Shown piece by piece: positions 10,399 through 19,782 of a DNA stretch of 64,000 nucleotides (within the stretch, counting starts at the first letter, position 1; each line of letters begins with the position of its first letter). This DNA comes from Paracoccus methylarcula (GTDB lineage: Bacteria > Pseudomonadota > Alphaproteobacteria > Rhodobacterales > Rhodobacteraceae): positions 1-64,000 of the forward strand of contig NZ_PXNQ02000002.1 of NCBI RefSeq assembly GCF_003007735.2, read 5' to 3'. The notes below the pieces were generated by a model. The model was not told the DNA's origin. It searched no databases and saw nothing but the letters and a program-made list of their open reading frames with translations. Made by a program: the position numbers and the translations under genes.

Positions 10399-11028
10399 TC
10401 AGTTCGACGCGATCCGCTGTTGTCCGCGATAGAAGATATGCTGGCCGATCCGCGCGGTGCGCTGAAAGCGATAGGACCATGCGGGGCGGACCGAGGGCGT
10501 GTGGAAATAGGTGGCCCCGTTGGTCAGCACGCGGGGCGCGCCCTTCAGCGCTTCCTTGGCCACCGCGAGAACACGCTGGTAGGCCGTCTTGTTGCGGATC
10601 GTCTTGCGCCCGCCGATCGTATAGCTGAACTGCATGGGCTGGTTCACCACCGCGCAGACCGTGGACGGAAAGGCGCGGCTTTCAACCCGGTTCAGGATCA
10701 CCTCGGCCACGGCGGCCTGACCCTGGCGGCTTTCGCCCCTCGATTCGAAATAGAGCGCCTCGGCAAGGCATTGCAATTCGGTGGCGGAGTAGCGCGGTGT
10801 CGAATGGGCAAGATACAGCTCTTCCGGACCACCTTCGATCGAGGCGGGGCCGATACCTACATAAAGCAGCGGCTTGGAACGCGGCATCTCCATGGGCAGC
10901 GCAATGCTCCCATAGGGTTCCATATCGGGGGTGAAGGATTTGCCGCTTCCATCGGAAGCAGCGATCGGGGCGGCAGGCAGCGCGACAGCAACGCATACCT
11001 GCATCAGCCGGTAAAGCAGCTTAGGCAT
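10399..11028 (-). CDS. Cell wall hydrolase, SleB/Hydrolase_2 family
   Basis: A 209-residue exported protein with a signal peptide (about 1-24, ending PAAPIAAS). Residues about 85-205 match the SleB-like Hydrolase_2 domain: LQCLAEALYFESRGES, GQAAVAEVILNRVESRAFPSTVCAVVNQ, and TNGATYFHTPSVRPAW. The glutamate in YFESRGE is the expected catalytic residue. It likely cleaves peptidoglycan in the periplasm during envelope remodelling. It lies upstream of folB on the same strand with a 54-bp gap and may form the head of the folB-folP-glmM transcript. Confidence 0.9.
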   Translation of the reverse strand: MPKLLYRLMQVCVAVALPAAPIAASDGSGKSFTPDMEPYGSIALPMEMPRSKPLLYVGIGPASIEGGPEELYLAHSTPRYSATELQCLAEALYFESRGESRQGQAAVAEVILNRVESRAFPSTVCAVVNQPMQFSYTIGGRKTIRNKTAYQRVLAVAKEALKGAPRVLTNGATYFHTPSVRPAWSYRFQRTARIGQHIFYRGQQRIASN

Positions 11029-11266
11029 AGGCAGTCCTAGTATTTATTTTACCCGGTGAGCGGGCGACGGGTGAGGCGACCGCGAGCAGATGGTCACCAA
11101 ATTCGAATGATGCTTAGTATTTTGGCTCTTGACAGTTCCACATCACATCAGCGTTAACGTGAAATATGTCATGCTGCACTGCAGAATGGGCGATATTTCG
11201 CCTGTCCATTCATGCCCTGACGGCGGGATTCGGCAAAAACGCCGTCAAGATATGACCGATTCGGAA

Positions 11267-13858
11267 CTATTCCGGGGTCAGATGACGCGAATGAGGCGGC
11301 GCTGCGAACGAATCGGTGCCGCCATCTTCGTCCAGGAGCGAGCGAATCGATGCCTGCGCTGCCGCCAATCGCGCGATGGGCACGCGGAATGGTGAGCAGG
11401 AGATATAGTCGAAGCCCGCCGCGTGGCAAAAGGCGATGGATTCGGGGTTGCCGCCATGTTCTCCGCAGACCGCGATGGTGATCTCGGGGCGTTGGGCACG
11501 GGCGCGCTCGGCACCGATCAGCAGCAATTCCCCGACCCCGTCCTGATCGAGAATATGGAAGGGGTCCTCCGCATAGACGCCCTGCTGGACATAGGTTCCC
11601 ATGAACCGGCCCGCGTCGTCGCGCGACAGGCCATAGGTCATCTGGGTCAGGTCATTGGTGCCGAATGACAGAAAGGCGGAATGCGCGGCGATGTCACCGG
11701 CCCGGAGCGCCGCGCGAGGGGTTTCGACCATGACGCCGAGCCGATAGGTGAAATCCATCTGGCGATCGTTGCGCACGGCGGCGGCCACCGCATCGACGCG
11801 GTTCTGCACCAGTTCCACCTCGCGCATGGCCGAAACCAGCGGGATCATGATCTCGGGAACCACCGGCTTGCCCTTGCGGCTGGATTCGACCGTCGCCTCG
11901 AAAATCGCGCGCGCCTGCATTTCGTAGATTTCGGGAATCGCGATCCCGAGGCGCACGCCGCGCATGCCCAGCATCGGGTTGAATTCCGTCAATGCATCGA
12001 CCCGCCGCGTGACATCCGAAAGCGGCAGGTCCAGGGATTCGGCCAATTCGCGCAGCCCGGCGCGATCATGCGGCAGAAATTCATGCAATGGCGGATCGAA
12101 CAGGCGGATCGTGACCGGCAGCCCGGCCATGATCTCGAACAGGTCGATGAAATCCTTGCGCTGCATCGGAAGGATCCGCTCCAGCGCCAGTTTGCGGTCC
12201 TCCGGGCTGGTGGCAAAGATCATCTCGCGCATGGCCGGCAGGCTGTCGGCTTCGAAGAACATGTGCTCGGTCCGGCACAACCCGATGCCCCGCGCGTTGA
12301 ACTTGCGGGCGGTGCGGGCTTCTTCCGGCGTGTCGGCATTGGCGCGCACCACCATCCGGCTGGCGTCATCGGCCCAGTCCAGCAACTGGTTGAACGCGTC
12401 GTCCAGGGCCGGTTCCAGCATGGCGGCGGCGCCTGCCAGCACATCGCCGGTGGTGCCGTCTATGGTGATCTCGTCGCCTTCCCTGAGGCTGCGTTTTCCG
12501 GCAAGCAGGGTCCTGCTGCGCAGATCGATGCTGATATTCGAGGCTCCGACAATGCAGGGCAGGCCCAGCCCGCGCGCGATCACCGCCGCATGGCTGCTCA
12601 TCCCGCCACGTCCCGTCAGCACGCCGACCGAGGCATGCATGCCGCGAATATCGTCTGGCAGGGTCTCGCGCCGGACGAGGATGCAGGCTTCGCCACGGGC
12701 CGCCGAGGCCTGGGCGGCGGCGGCCGAAAACACGATCTTTCCCGTTGCGGCACCCGGGCTGGCATTGATGCCGCTGGTGATGACGTCGCGGGCGCCGCGC
12801 GGATCGACCTGGTGGTGCAAAAGATCGATCAAGGCGCGCGGCTCGACCCGCATCACCGCTTCTTGGGGCGGGATGATGCCGTCGCGGGCCAGCGCCACCG
12901 CGATCCGGACACCGGCACGGGAACTGCGCTGCACCTTGGTGGCGTCGATGACCGAGATGTCGCCATCGGTCACCATGAATTCGATCTGCATCTCCTCGCG
13001 CAGCCTTTCGCGCGCGGCAACGCCGAAGCGGACCAGATCGGCGAATATCTCGGGGGCGACATCCTCCAGCGAGGAGCCCCGCTTGTCGCGGGTCAGGAAA
13101 AGCGTCTCGGCGCCCGTGCCCTCCGTCTCGCCATGCCGTTGGCCACGGAACCGGCCGGTGACGCGGGGCTGCCCGGTGATCGGGTCGATGAACTGGATCG
13201 TGCCCGAGCCGCAGAGACCGGGCCCGAGGGCCAGCCGCATCTGCTGGACCACGAGGCCCAGGGGCGCGTCGGCCGGCGCCCCCTTGGCCTGCCGCAACAG
13301 GCGCGCGGTCGGTCCTTCCCATGCCCGCGCCATCGAGCGCAGGACCCCGGCCAGTTGCCGCTCGGGATCCTGGGGGAAGGGCTCGTCCATCTCGTCGCGA
13401 TAGGCGCACAGGGCGTCGGCCAGCGCGTCCTTGCCATCCTGGGCGAACATATCGGGATCCAGGCGGGCGATATGGATGGCGTAGCTCTGGACAAAGGACA
13501 GGTAGATCGCGTCGGCATTCTCGCGTCCGATCCGGTCGGACAGGCGGGCGTGGCTGGCATCGTTGATGCCGACATTCAGAACCGTTCCCGGCCCGCCCCA
13601 TTCCGGGTTCATGGCCGAGGGACGGACGCTGACCAGTCCGTCGCCCAAAGAGAACAGCCCGTTCAGCGGCCGCAGATCGATATCCTGTCCCGCGGCGATC
13701 ACTTGAACCGTCATGGCGGGAAGCGCAAAGCTGTCCGGAACCGGCAAGGCCATTCGAACCAGCCGTTGCAGGCATTTCGCACGCCAGCCATGCGTGGCGC
13801 GATCGATCTTGGCCGATGGCGCGATTTGGGTCAGGAGAGTGGCGTTCTGCATGTCCAT
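11267..13858 (-). CDS. Pyruvate phosphate dikinase-like / PEP-utilising protein with degenerate ATP-grasp half
   Basis: An 863-residue homologue of PPDK (874 in the classic enzyme), colinear throughout. The swivelling domain keeps the phosphohistidine loop GRGGMSSHAAV (His423), and the PEP/pyruvate TIM barrel is intact: GIGLCRTEHMFFEAD, IRLFDPPLHEF, SFGTNDLTQM, and catalytic Cys798 in CGEHGGNPES, then SCSPFRVPIARLAAAQ. The nucleotide half is eroded: the N-terminal GGKGxxLAEM loop reads THGWRAKCLQRLVRM, the MPGMMDT loop reads NPEWGGPGT, and the late QTR ATP-contact motif is replaced by IDATK. Arg79 in SVRPSA remains. It is probably not a normal ATP-driven dikinase; a pseudoenzyme or altered phosphodonor role is inference. 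Confidence 0.85.
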   Translation of the reverse strand: MDMQNATLLTQIAPSAKIDRATHGWRAKCLQRLVRMALPVPDSFALPAMTVQVIAAGQDIDLRPLNGLFSLGDGLVSVRPSAMNPEWGGPGTVLNVGINDASHARLSDRIGRENADAIYLSFVQSYAIHIARLDPDMFAQDGKDALADALCAYRDEMDEPFPQDPERQLAGVLRSMARAWEGPTARLLRQAKGAPADAPLGLVVQQMRLALGPGLCGSGTIQFIDPITGQPRVTGRFRGQRHGETEGTGAETLFLTRDKRGSSLEDVAPEIFADLVRFGVAARERLREEMQIEFMVTDGDISVIDATKVQRSSRAGVRIAVALARDGIIPPQEAVMRVEPRALIDLLHHQVDPRGARDVITSGINASPGAATGKIVFSAAAAQASAARGEACILVRRETLPDDIRGMHASVGVLTGRGGMSSHAAVIARGLGLPCIVGASNISIDLRSRTLLAGKRSLREGDEITIDGTTGDVLAGAAAMLEPALDDAFNQLLDWADDASRMVVRANADTPEEARTARKFNARGIGLCRTEHMFFEADSLPAMREMIFATSPEDRKLALERILPMQRKDFIDLFEIMAGLPVTIRLFDPPLHEFLPHDRAGLRELAESLDLPLSDVTRRVDALTEFNPMLGMRGVRLGIAIPEIYEMQARAIFEATVESSRKGKPVVPEIMIPLVSAMREVELVQNRVDAVAAAVRNDRQMDFTYRLGVMVETPRAALRAGDIAAHSAFLSFGTNDLTQMTYGLSRDDAGRFMGTYVQQGVYAEDPFHILDQDGVGELLLIGAERARAQRPEITIAVCGEHGGNPESIAFCHAAGFDYISCSPFRVPIARLAAAQASIRSLLDEDGGTDSFAAPPHSRHLTPE

Positions 13859-13901
13859 GGAGGCAGAGGATAGGCGTGCGGGTCGTCATGCCGCAAGTGC
13901 G

Positions 13902-13926
13902 AAAAGGGGGGACATGCCCCCCTTCG
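13902..13926 (-). terminator. Rho-independent terminator after cyclophilin genes
   Basis: Read on the minus strand, AAGGGGGG, a CATGT loop, then CCCCCCTTTT form a strong stem followed by Ts. It lies between the exported cyclophilin (stop 14055) and the PPDK-like start (13858), so it should separate the two units. Confidence 0.75.
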
Positions 13927-14054
13927 CGTCATTTTCGTGAATTTGAGGCATTTCCGGCGGCATTGGAACCCGGGATCACTGCCGGAAATGCGTCTGAACA
14001 ACGAGTTACGGCATATCGAGCTTTCTGGGACATGTCGGAATGCCGTCGGCCCGC

Positions 14055-14651
14055 CTATTTCTCGATGGTGACCTCGGCCATGTAATCGGGCTCTTCGACG
14101 GCGCCATTGGCGTCGGAATCACCCTTCTTCACGCTGTTCAGAACATCCCAGCCATCGACCAGCTGCCCGACGACGGTATATTCCCCATCGAGGAAGGTCG
14201 CCGGGGCCAGATCGATGAAGAACTGGCTGTTGGCGCTGTTCGGGTCCTGCGAGCGCGCCATGCCGACCGTGCCCTGCTGGAACGAGACATCGTTGAACTC
14301 CGCCTCCAGGTCGGGCAGGTCCGAGCCGCCCATGCCGGCCCGCGAGGTGTCGCCGTCCTGCTTGCCATGCTCGACATCGCCGGTCTGCGCCATGAAGCCG
14401 TCGATGACCCGGTGGAACACGACGCCGTCATAGGCGCCGGATTCGGCCAGTTCGACCAGCCGTGCGACATGGCTGGGCGCCTTGTCCTCATAGAGATCCA
14501 GCGTGATCGTGCCCTTTTGGGTGCCATCGGCCGAGGCGACCTCGATCACCATGTTGGGGCCGGGGCCGTCGCTGACGCCAGGCAATCCTTCGGCCAGCGT
14601 GGCACCTGCGGCACATGTCAGGGCAGTGGAAAGCAGAGCAATCTTACGCAT
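14055..14651 (-). CDS. Exported cyclophilin-type peptidyl-prolyl isomerase
   Basis: A 198-residue cyclophilin with a signal peptide (1 to about 20, ending ATLAEG), so it acts in the periplasm. The cyclophilin core shows VFHRVIDGFMAQTGD, GGSDLPDLEAEF and GTVGMARSQDPNSANSQFFI, containing the catalytic Arg of FHRVI and the QFFI block. It catalyses cis-trans isomerisation of prolyl peptide bonds during folding. The start overlaps the stop of the cytoplasmic cyclophilin by 8 bases (ATGCGTAA), so the pair is translationally coupled and probably arose by duplication. Confidence 0.95.
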   Translation of the reverse strand: MRKIALLSTALTCAAGATLAEGLPGVSDGPGPNMVIEVASADGTQKGTITLDLYEDKAPSHVARLVELAESGAYDGVVFHRVIDGFMAQTGDVEHGKQDGDTSRAGMGGSDLPDLEAEFNDVSFQQGTVGMARSQDPNSANSQFFIDLAPATFLDGEYTVVGQLVDGWDVLNSVKKGDSDANGAVEEPDYMAEVTIEK

Positions 14652-15150
14652 CGGCGGCCACCTTGACCGAGATCATCCGGTCGGGCTGCGCAGGCGGCTC
14701 GCCACGGGTGATCTTGTCGACATGCTCCATCCCCGAGACGACGCGGCCATAGACGGTATATTGGCCGTTCAGGAAATGATTGTCGCTGAAATTGATGAAG
14801 AACTGGCTGTTGGCGCTGTTGGGATTGGCCGAGCGCGCCGCTCCGAGCGTGCCACGGTCATGCGGCAGTTTCGAGAATTCCGCCGGCAGGTCGGGCAGGT
14901 CCGAGCCGCCGGTACCCGCGCGCCCGGGATTCCAGCCGCTTTCCATATTCGCATGGGCCACGTCGCCGGTCTGCGCCATGAAACCGTCGATCACGCGGTG
15001 GAAAGCCACGTTGTCGTATTTGCCCGCCCGCGCAAGCTCCTTCATGCGCTCGGCATGTTTCGGCGCGACATCGGGAAGAAGCTCGACCACGACGGGGCCG
15101 TCCTTCAATTCGATGATGATGGTGTTCTCGGGATCCTTGATATCGGCCAT
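14644..15150 (-). CDS. Cytoplasmic cyclophilin-type peptidyl-prolyl isomerase
   Basis: A 168-residue cyclophilin without a signal peptide. It shows VAFHRVIDGFMAQTGDVAH and GTLGAARSANPNSANSQFFI, the same active-site blocks as its exported neighbour. Start chosen at 15150 because AAAGGAGGG lies just upstream; the longer open frame has no ribosome site. Expressed leftward, divergent from pgk with a 163-bp gap that should hold both promoters. Confidence 0.95.
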   Translation of the reverse strand: MADIKDPENTIIIELKDGPVVVELLPDVAPKHAERMKELARAGKYDNVAFHRVIDGFMAQTGDVAHANMESGWNPGRAGTGGSDLPDLPAEFSKLPHDRGTLGAARSANPNSANSQFFINFSDNHFLNGQYTVYGRVVSGMEHVDKITRGEPPAQPDRMISVKVAADA

Positions 15151-15313
15151 GCGGCCCTCCTTTGCCTGTCTGTCCCAAGGTCTAGGCGGATGTCGCGCCA
15201 AGGGCAACGCGGCAATCGCTGACAATCCCGTCAGGCTTCGTGGCAGTTGACGCCACCGCCATCATGCGGGACAAGCCCTGTGACGCCTCACTGCCTGCGA
15301 AAAGGGACGCGAT

Positions 15314-16516
15314 ATGGCCGATTTCAAAACCATCGACGACATGGACCTGGACGGGAAGGCCGTGCTTATCCGTGTGGATCTGAACGTGCCGGTCGATCAG
15401 GGCCGGGTTACCGACACCACCCGCATCGACAAGATCGTGCCCACCGTAAAGGATGTGCAGGCCAAGGGCGGTATCCCGGTATTGCTGGCCCATTTCGACC
15501 GCCCCAAGGGCAAGCGCGTCGACAGCATGAGCCTCAAGCAGGTCGTGCCGGCGCTAGAGGCGGCACTGGGCCAGAAGGTGGCTTTCGCCGATGACTGCAT
15601 CGGTGGCCCGGCCAAGCGCGTGGTCGCGGCACTGGAACCAGGCGATGTCGCCTTGCTGGAAAACACCCGCTTCCACGAGGGGGAAGAGAAGAACGACCAG
15701 ATCTTTGCCGCCTCGCTGGCCGCGTTGGGCGGGGCCTATATCAACGATGCCTTCTCGGCTGCGCATCGTGCCCATGCCTCGACCGAGGGGATCGCGCGGC
15801 TGCTGGATGCCGGGGCAGGGCGGTTGATGGAGGCCGAACTGAAGGCGCTGGACGCGGCGCTTGGCAATCCGCAACGCCCGGTTGCGGCGGTGGTCGGCGG
15901 GGCCAAGGTCTCGACCAAGCTGGACCTGCTGACGAACCTGATCGAGAAGGTGGATCACCTGATCATCGGCGGCGGGATGGCGAATACCTTCCTGGTCGCC
16001 AAGGGTGTCGAGGTCGGAAAATCGCTGGCCGAGCGCGACATGGCCGATACCGCCCGCGCGATCATCGAAAAGGCCGAGGCGGGCGGCTGCACCATTCATC
16101 TGCCGGTGGATATCGTCGTGGCACGGGAATTCAAGGCGGGGGCCGAGAGCGAGATCCTGCCGGTCGATCAATGCCCGGCGGATGCGATGATCCTCGATGC
16201 CGGGCCTGATACGGTCACCGCGATCCGCGAGGTTTTCGCGAATTGCCGGACCCTGATCTGGAACGGCCCGCTCGGCGCCTTCGAGATCGAGCCCTTCGAC
16301 CAAGCGACCAACGCGGCGGCACAGGCTGCCGCAGAGGCCACGCGCGAAGGCAGGCTGATCTCGGTTGCGGGCGGTGGCGATACCGTGGCGGCGCTGAACA
16401 AGGCCGGGGTGGCGGGGGATTTCACCTTCATCTCGACTGCCGGGGGGGCATTCCTCGAATGGATGGAAGGCAAGGACCTGCCGGGCGTCGCGGCGCTTGA
16501 GGCCGCAGCTTCCTGA
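15314..16516 (+). CDS. pgk: Phosphoglycerate kinase
   Basis: A 400-residue kinase that interconverts 1,3-bisphosphoglycerate and 3-phosphoglycerate with ADP/ATP in lower glycolysis and gluconeogenesis. Conserved blocks are [10 protein letters not shown] with the substrate-binding Arg, [39 protein letters not shown] and the C-terminal [11 protein letters not shown] with a final [10 protein letters not shown]. Length is typical. It is followed by a strong terminator and the class I aldolase gene. Confidence 0.98.
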   Translation: MADFKTIDDMDLDGKAVLIRVDLNVPVDQGRVTDTTRIDKIVPTVKDVQAKGGIPVLLAHFDRPKGKRVDSMSLKQVVPALEAALGQKVAFADDCIGGPAKRVVAALEPGDVALLENTRFHEGEEKNDQIFAASLAALGGAYINDAFSAAHRAHASTEGIARLLDAGAGRLMEAELKALDAALGNPQRPVAAVVGGAKVSTKLDLLTNLIEKVDHLIIGGGMANTFLVAKGVEVGKSLAERDMADTARAIIEKAEAGGCTIHLPVDIVVAREFKAGAESEILPVDQCPADAMILDAGPDTVTAIREVFANCRTLIWNGPLGAFEIEPFDQATNAAAQAAAEATREGRLISVAGGGDTVAALNKAGVAGDFTFISTAGGAFLEWMEGKDLPGVAALEAAAS

Positions 16517-16542
16517 AGCCACGGGGATAAATTCCATGCGAA

Positions 16543-16565
16543 GGGGCGGCCGGGCCGCCCTTTTT
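16543..16565 (+). terminator. Rho-independent terminator after pgk
   Basis: GGGGCGGCC-GGGCCGCCC followed by TTTTT gives a long GC stem with a T run, 27 bases past the pgk stop. Confidence 0.85.
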
Positions 16566-16677
16566 CATGCGGCTCCTTGCCTGTCCTCGATGGATGATGC
16601 CGGGAGTTGGCGGCATTTTCCTGTCGGAACGAGGCGAGCCGGAGGGCGGCAGTTTCCCCTATGGCAGAAAGCCGCCA

Positions 16678-16724
16678 CGTTATCGGCGAATCCGCGCGTT
16701 ATCGGAAAAGTGTTAGCGAAAACA
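16678..16724. promoter_or_regulatory. Candidate LacI-type operator cluster upstream of aldolase
   Basis: CGTTATCGG occurs twice (16678-16686 and 16697-16705, 19 bp apart), followed by TGTTAGCGAAAACA (16711-16724), a near-palindrome with a central CG typical of LacI-family sites. All lie 60-105 bp before the aldolase start in a 266-bp gap. The regulator is not identified. Confidence 0.35.
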
Positions 16725-16782
16725 AGATTGTCTGTCCGGGCTCGCATGCTATGCAGCGCGCAATCATGACAGGAGCATTTTT

Positions 16783-17709
16783 ATGATGATGACCGATACG
16801 GTGCGCCGCATTCTTGCCAATTACGAAGGGGAAACGCCGGGTGTTAAGGCACAGCTTGCGCGTATGCTTATGACGGGCAAGCTGGCTGGCACCGGGAAGA
16901 TGATCATCCTGCCGGTCGACCAGGGCTTCGAGCATGGCCCCGCGCGCTCTTTCGCACCCAACCCGGCGGGATATGATCCGCATTACCATTACCAGCTTGC
17001 CATCGATGCCGGGCTGAACGCCTTTGCCGCCCCCTTGGGCATGATCGAGGCCGGAGCCGACAGTTTCGCGGGCCAGATCCCCACGATCCTCAAGGTGAAC
17101 AGTGCCAACAGCCTGATGTCGGGAACGGCGGGCAAGAACCAGGCGCTGACCGGCAGCGTCGATGACGCGCTGCGGTTGGGTTGCGCGGCCATCGGTTTCA
17201 CCATCTATCCGGGCTCGGACATGGCGCTGGACATGTTCGAGGAGATCAAGGAAATGCGCCGCGAAGCCGCCGCCAAGGGCGTCGCCACGGTGATCTGGTC
17301 CTATCCGCGCGGCGAGGCGATCTCGAAGGATGGCGAGACGGCTATCGACATCGCCGCCTATGCCGCCCAGATGGCGGCGCTGCTGGGCGCACATATCATC
17401 AAGATCAAGCTGTCCACCGATCACCTGGAACTCGGCGAGGCCAAGAAGGTCTACGAGGCGCAGAAGATCGACATCTCGACCCAGGCCAGGCGGGTGGAGC
17501 ATTGCATGCAATCGGCATTCGCCGGGCGCCGGATCGTGGTCTTCTCGGGCGGTGCGGCGAAGGGCGCGGATGCGGTCTATGACGATGCGCGCGCGATCCG
17601 CGATGGCGGCGGCAACGGCTCGATCATCGGGCGCAACAGTTTCCAGCGGTCGCGCGAGGATGCGCTGGACATGCTGCAAAAGCTCGTCGATATCTACAAG
17701 GGTGCCTGA
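16783..17709 (+). CDS. fbaB: Class I fructose-bisphosphate aldolase (DhnA/FbaB family)
   Basis: A 308-residue aldolase of the archaeal-type class I family that cleaves fructose-1,6-bisphosphate to dihydroxyacetone phosphate and glyceraldehyde-3-phosphate via a Schiff base. Diagnostic blocks are MIILPVDQGFEHGPARSF, FAAPLGMIE, AAIGFTIYPGS, VIWSYPRGE, AHIIKIKLSTDHLE (the likely Schiff-base lysine region) and VVFSGGAAKGAD. The start lies in a run of ATG codons (16783, 16786, 16789) after AGGAGC. It follows pgk, fitting coordinated glycolysis/gluconeogenesis, but has its own upstream control region. Confidence 0.93.
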   Translation: MMMTDTVRRILANYEGETPGVKAQLARMLMTGKLAGTGKMIILPVDQGFEHGPARSFAPNPAGYDPHYHYQLAIDAGLNAFAAPLGMIEAGADSFAGQIPTILKVNSANSLMSGTAGKNQALTGSVDDALRLGCAAIGFTIYPGSDMALDMFEEIKEMRREAAAKGVATVIWSYPRGEAISKDGETAIDIAAYAAQMAALLGAHIIKIKLSTDHLELGEAKKVYEAQKIDISTQARRVEHCMQSAFAGRRIVVFSGGAAKGADAVYDDARAIRDGGGNGSIIGRNSFQRSREDALDMLQKLVDIYKGA

Positions 17710-17720
17710 CGGTGCGGAAA

Positions 17721-17745
17721 GGAGGGGGCGCTCGCGCCCCCTCTT
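17721..17745 (+). terminator. Hairpin terminator after aldolase
   Basis: GAGGGGGCG-CTCG-CGCCCCCTC then TT, 12 bases past the stop. A second small hairpin, TTGCACC-TGC-GGTGCAA, follows at 17744-17760. Confidence 0.7.
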
Positions 17746-17764
17746 GCACCTGCGGTGCAATTCA

Positions 17765-17794
17765 CCCCCCGAGGATATTTCAGTGAAGAAGAAG
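17765..17794 (+). repeat. Dispersed intergenic repeat, short copy
   Basis: CCCCCCGAGGATATTTCAGT then GAAGAAGAAG. It shares the GGATATTT-N4-GAAGAAG core with 56041-56070 and with the left ends of the long copies at 7073 and 51467 (reverse strand). It lies between the convergent aldolase and transglycosylase genes. Confidence 0.75.
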
Positions 17795-17807
17795 CAGTCT
17801 GTCCGCT

Positions 17808-18326
17808 TCAGCCGCGCAGGCCAGTTTCTTCCAGAAGGCCCTTGCGCTTGGCCTCGTAATAATAACCCCGCGCATACCACATGACCGCCTTGTCATGATT
17901 GCCATTCGCGACCAGATAGGCGCCGCGCAGGTATTTTACCCCGTATTTCAGGTTGGTATCGGCATCGAGCAGTCCGCTGGCGGGACCGCGATAGCCCATT
18001 GTCCGGGCCGTTTGCGGCAGGATCTGCATCAGCCCGTAATAGGGGCCGTTGCGTGCGCCGGGCCGGTGGGTGGATTCGCGGATCACGATCCGCTGGACCA
18101 GCGATGCCGGGACGCGGTAATGCGCCGCCCAGTAATTGATGCGCGAACGCAGATAGGGGGTCTCGTTGGGATGGAGGCCGGTCCTGTTGCCCGCTTTCCC
18201 GCGCGGCTCCTGCGATTTCCGACCGCAGGCTGCCAATACGAGGCCACCCAATAGCAATCCGCGCCGCGCAATCCTCCCGCCCGGAGCAATCCGGGCAGGG
18301 GGCAGGGAGGGCGCCCTGTCAGACAT
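17808..18326 (-). CDS. Lytic transglycosylase lipoprotein (SLT/MltE-like)
   Basis: A 172-residue protein with a lipoprotein signal ([14 protein letters not shown]), so it should be anchored in the outer membrane. The lysozyme-like SLT domain has [33 protein letters not shown], with the catalytic Glu in IRES and the GLMQI block, then [13 protein letters not shown]. It cleaves peptidoglycan to 1,6-anhydromuropeptides. Start chosen at 18326 because the ATG overlaps the lpd stop by 8 bases (ATGTCTGA); an upstream in-frame start would lie inside lpd. Confidence 0.88.
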   Translation of the reverse strand: MSDRAPSLPPARIAPGGRIARRGLLLGGLVLAACGRKSQEPRGKAGNRTGLHPNETPYLRSRINYWAAHYRVPASLVQRIVIRESTHRPGARNGPYYGLMQILPQTARTMGYRGPASGLLDADTNLKYGVKYLRGAYLVANGNHDKAVMWYARGYYYEAKRKGLLEETGLRG

Positions 18327-19713
18327 GAATCGCCCCGTCGCCACAGGCGAGGGCCGCTTCGCGAACGGCCTCTGAGGTGGTCGGGTGGGCGTGGCAGGTC
18401 AGCGCCAGATCCTCGGCGGAAGCGCCGAATTCCATGGCCACGCAGACCTCGTGGATCATCTCTCCGGCATTGGGGCCGATGATGTGGCAGCCAAGGATGC
18501 GGTCGGTCTCGGCATCGGCGATCAGCTTGACGAAACCATCCGGCTGCATCATCGCCTTGGCGCGGGCATTGCCCATGAAGGGGAACTTGCCGATCTTGAC
18601 CTTGCGGCCGTTTTCCTTCGCAGCCTCTTCGGTCAGGCCGACATTCGCCACCTCGGGAGTGGTGTAGATCACGCCGGGGATGACGTCGTAATTCACATGA
18701 CCATGCTTGCCGGCGATGATTTCGGCCACCGCCATGCCCTCGTCTTCTGCCTTGTGGGCCAGCATCGGGCCGGGGACGCAATCGCCGATGGCATAGATCC
18801 CGGGCACATTCGTGGCCCAATGCCCATCGATCTTGACGAAGCCGCGATCGGTCATCCCGACGCCGATCTTGTCCAGCCTCAGCCCTTCGACCTGCGGGCG
18901 GCGGCCAGTGGCGACCAGCACGCAATCGGTCTCCAGCACATGTTCGCTGTCATCCTTTTTCAGCGCATAGGTGAGTTTCGCCTTGCCCTTGGCGACCTCC
19001 GCTCCCTTGACCGCCGCGCCGAGGACGAATTTGAGGCCCTGCCTGGTCAGGGTCTTCTGAAGCTGCTTCTGCACCTCGCCATCCATGCCTGGGGTGATAA
19101 CGTCGAGATATTCGACCACCGTCACCTGCGCGCCGAGGCGGGCATAGACCGAGCCGAGTTCCAGCCCGATGACACCGGCGCCGATCACCACCATGGATTT
19201 CGGGATCTTCGGCAGCGACAGCGCACCGGTCGAGTCGACGACCACGCCGGCATCGTTGTCGACCTCGACCCCCTTCAGCGCGGAGGGAACCGAGCCGGTC
19301 GCGATGACGATATTCTTCGTCTCGTGCAGGGTATCGCCGATCTTGACCTTGCCGGGGCCCTCGATGCTTGCCCAGCCCTTCAGCCAGTCGATCTTGTTCT
19401 TCTTGAACAGGAACTCGATGCCCTTGGTATTGCCCGACACGGTCTCTGCCTTGTAGCCCTGCATCTTGGTCCAGTCGGTCTTGACCTTGCCGCCGGTCAG
19501 GCCCATGCGCTCGAAATTCTCATGGGCTTCATGCAGCATGTGGCTGGCATGCAAGAGCGCCTTGGACGGGATGCAGCCGACATTCAGGCAGGTGCCGCCA
19601 AGTGTTTCGCGCCCCTCGACGCAGGCAACCTTGAGGCCAAGCTGGGCTGCGCGGATGGCACAGACATAGCCGCCGGGACCGGCGCCGATCACGATCAGAT
19701 CATAGGTGGACAT
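18319..19713 (-). CDS. lpdA: Dihydrolipoyl dehydrogenase (E3)
   Basis: A 464-residue FAD disulfide oxidoreductase that reoxidises the lipoamide of the 2-oxoglutarate dehydrogenase complex with NAD+. It has the FAD site [16 protein letters not shown], the redox disulfide [13 protein letters not shown], the NAD site [20 protein letters not shown], the second FAD motif YAIGDC and the C-terminal His-Glu pair in HAHPTTSE. Start at the ATG 19713 with AAGGAG upstream; a GTG at 19716 is less likely. Three small genes separate it from sucB, but all lie on one strand in the same order as the TCA operon. Confidence 0.97.
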   Translation of the reverse strand: MSTYDLIVIGAGPGGYVCAIRAAQLGLKVACVEGRETLGGTCLNVGCIPSKALLHASHMLHEAHENFERMGLTGGKVKTDWTKMQGYKAETVSGNTKGIEFLFKKNKIDWLKGWASIEGPGKVKIGDTLHETKNIVIATGSVPSALKGVEVDNDAGVVVDSTGALSLPKIPKSMVVIGAGVIGLELGSVYARLGAQVTVVEYLDVITPGMDGEVQKQLQKTLTRQGLKFVLGAAVKGAEVAKGKAKLTYALKKDDSEHVLETDCVLVATGRRPQVEGLRLDKIGVGMTDRGFVKIDGHWATNVPGIYAIGDCVPGPMLAHKAEDEGMAVAEIIAGKHGHVNYDVIPGVIYTTPEVANVGLTEEAAKENGRKVKIGKFPFMGNARAKAMMQPDGFVKLIADAETDRILGCHIIGPNAGEMIHEVCVAMEFGASAEDLALTCHAHPTTSEAVREAALACGDGAIHV

Positions 19714-19782
19714 CACACACTCCTTCTGCCCTTCGGACCATGCGGCCTGTCGACCGCGGTTATATCGTTTTGCCGCGCCGCG

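Noticed and set aside
11681..13873. 730-residue open frame on the plus strand
   Set aside because: Antisense to the PPDK-like gene; low-complexity Arg/Gly/Ala composition typical of a shadow frame in high-GC DNA.
15554..16537. 327-residue minus-strand open frame
   Set aside because: Antisense to pgk.
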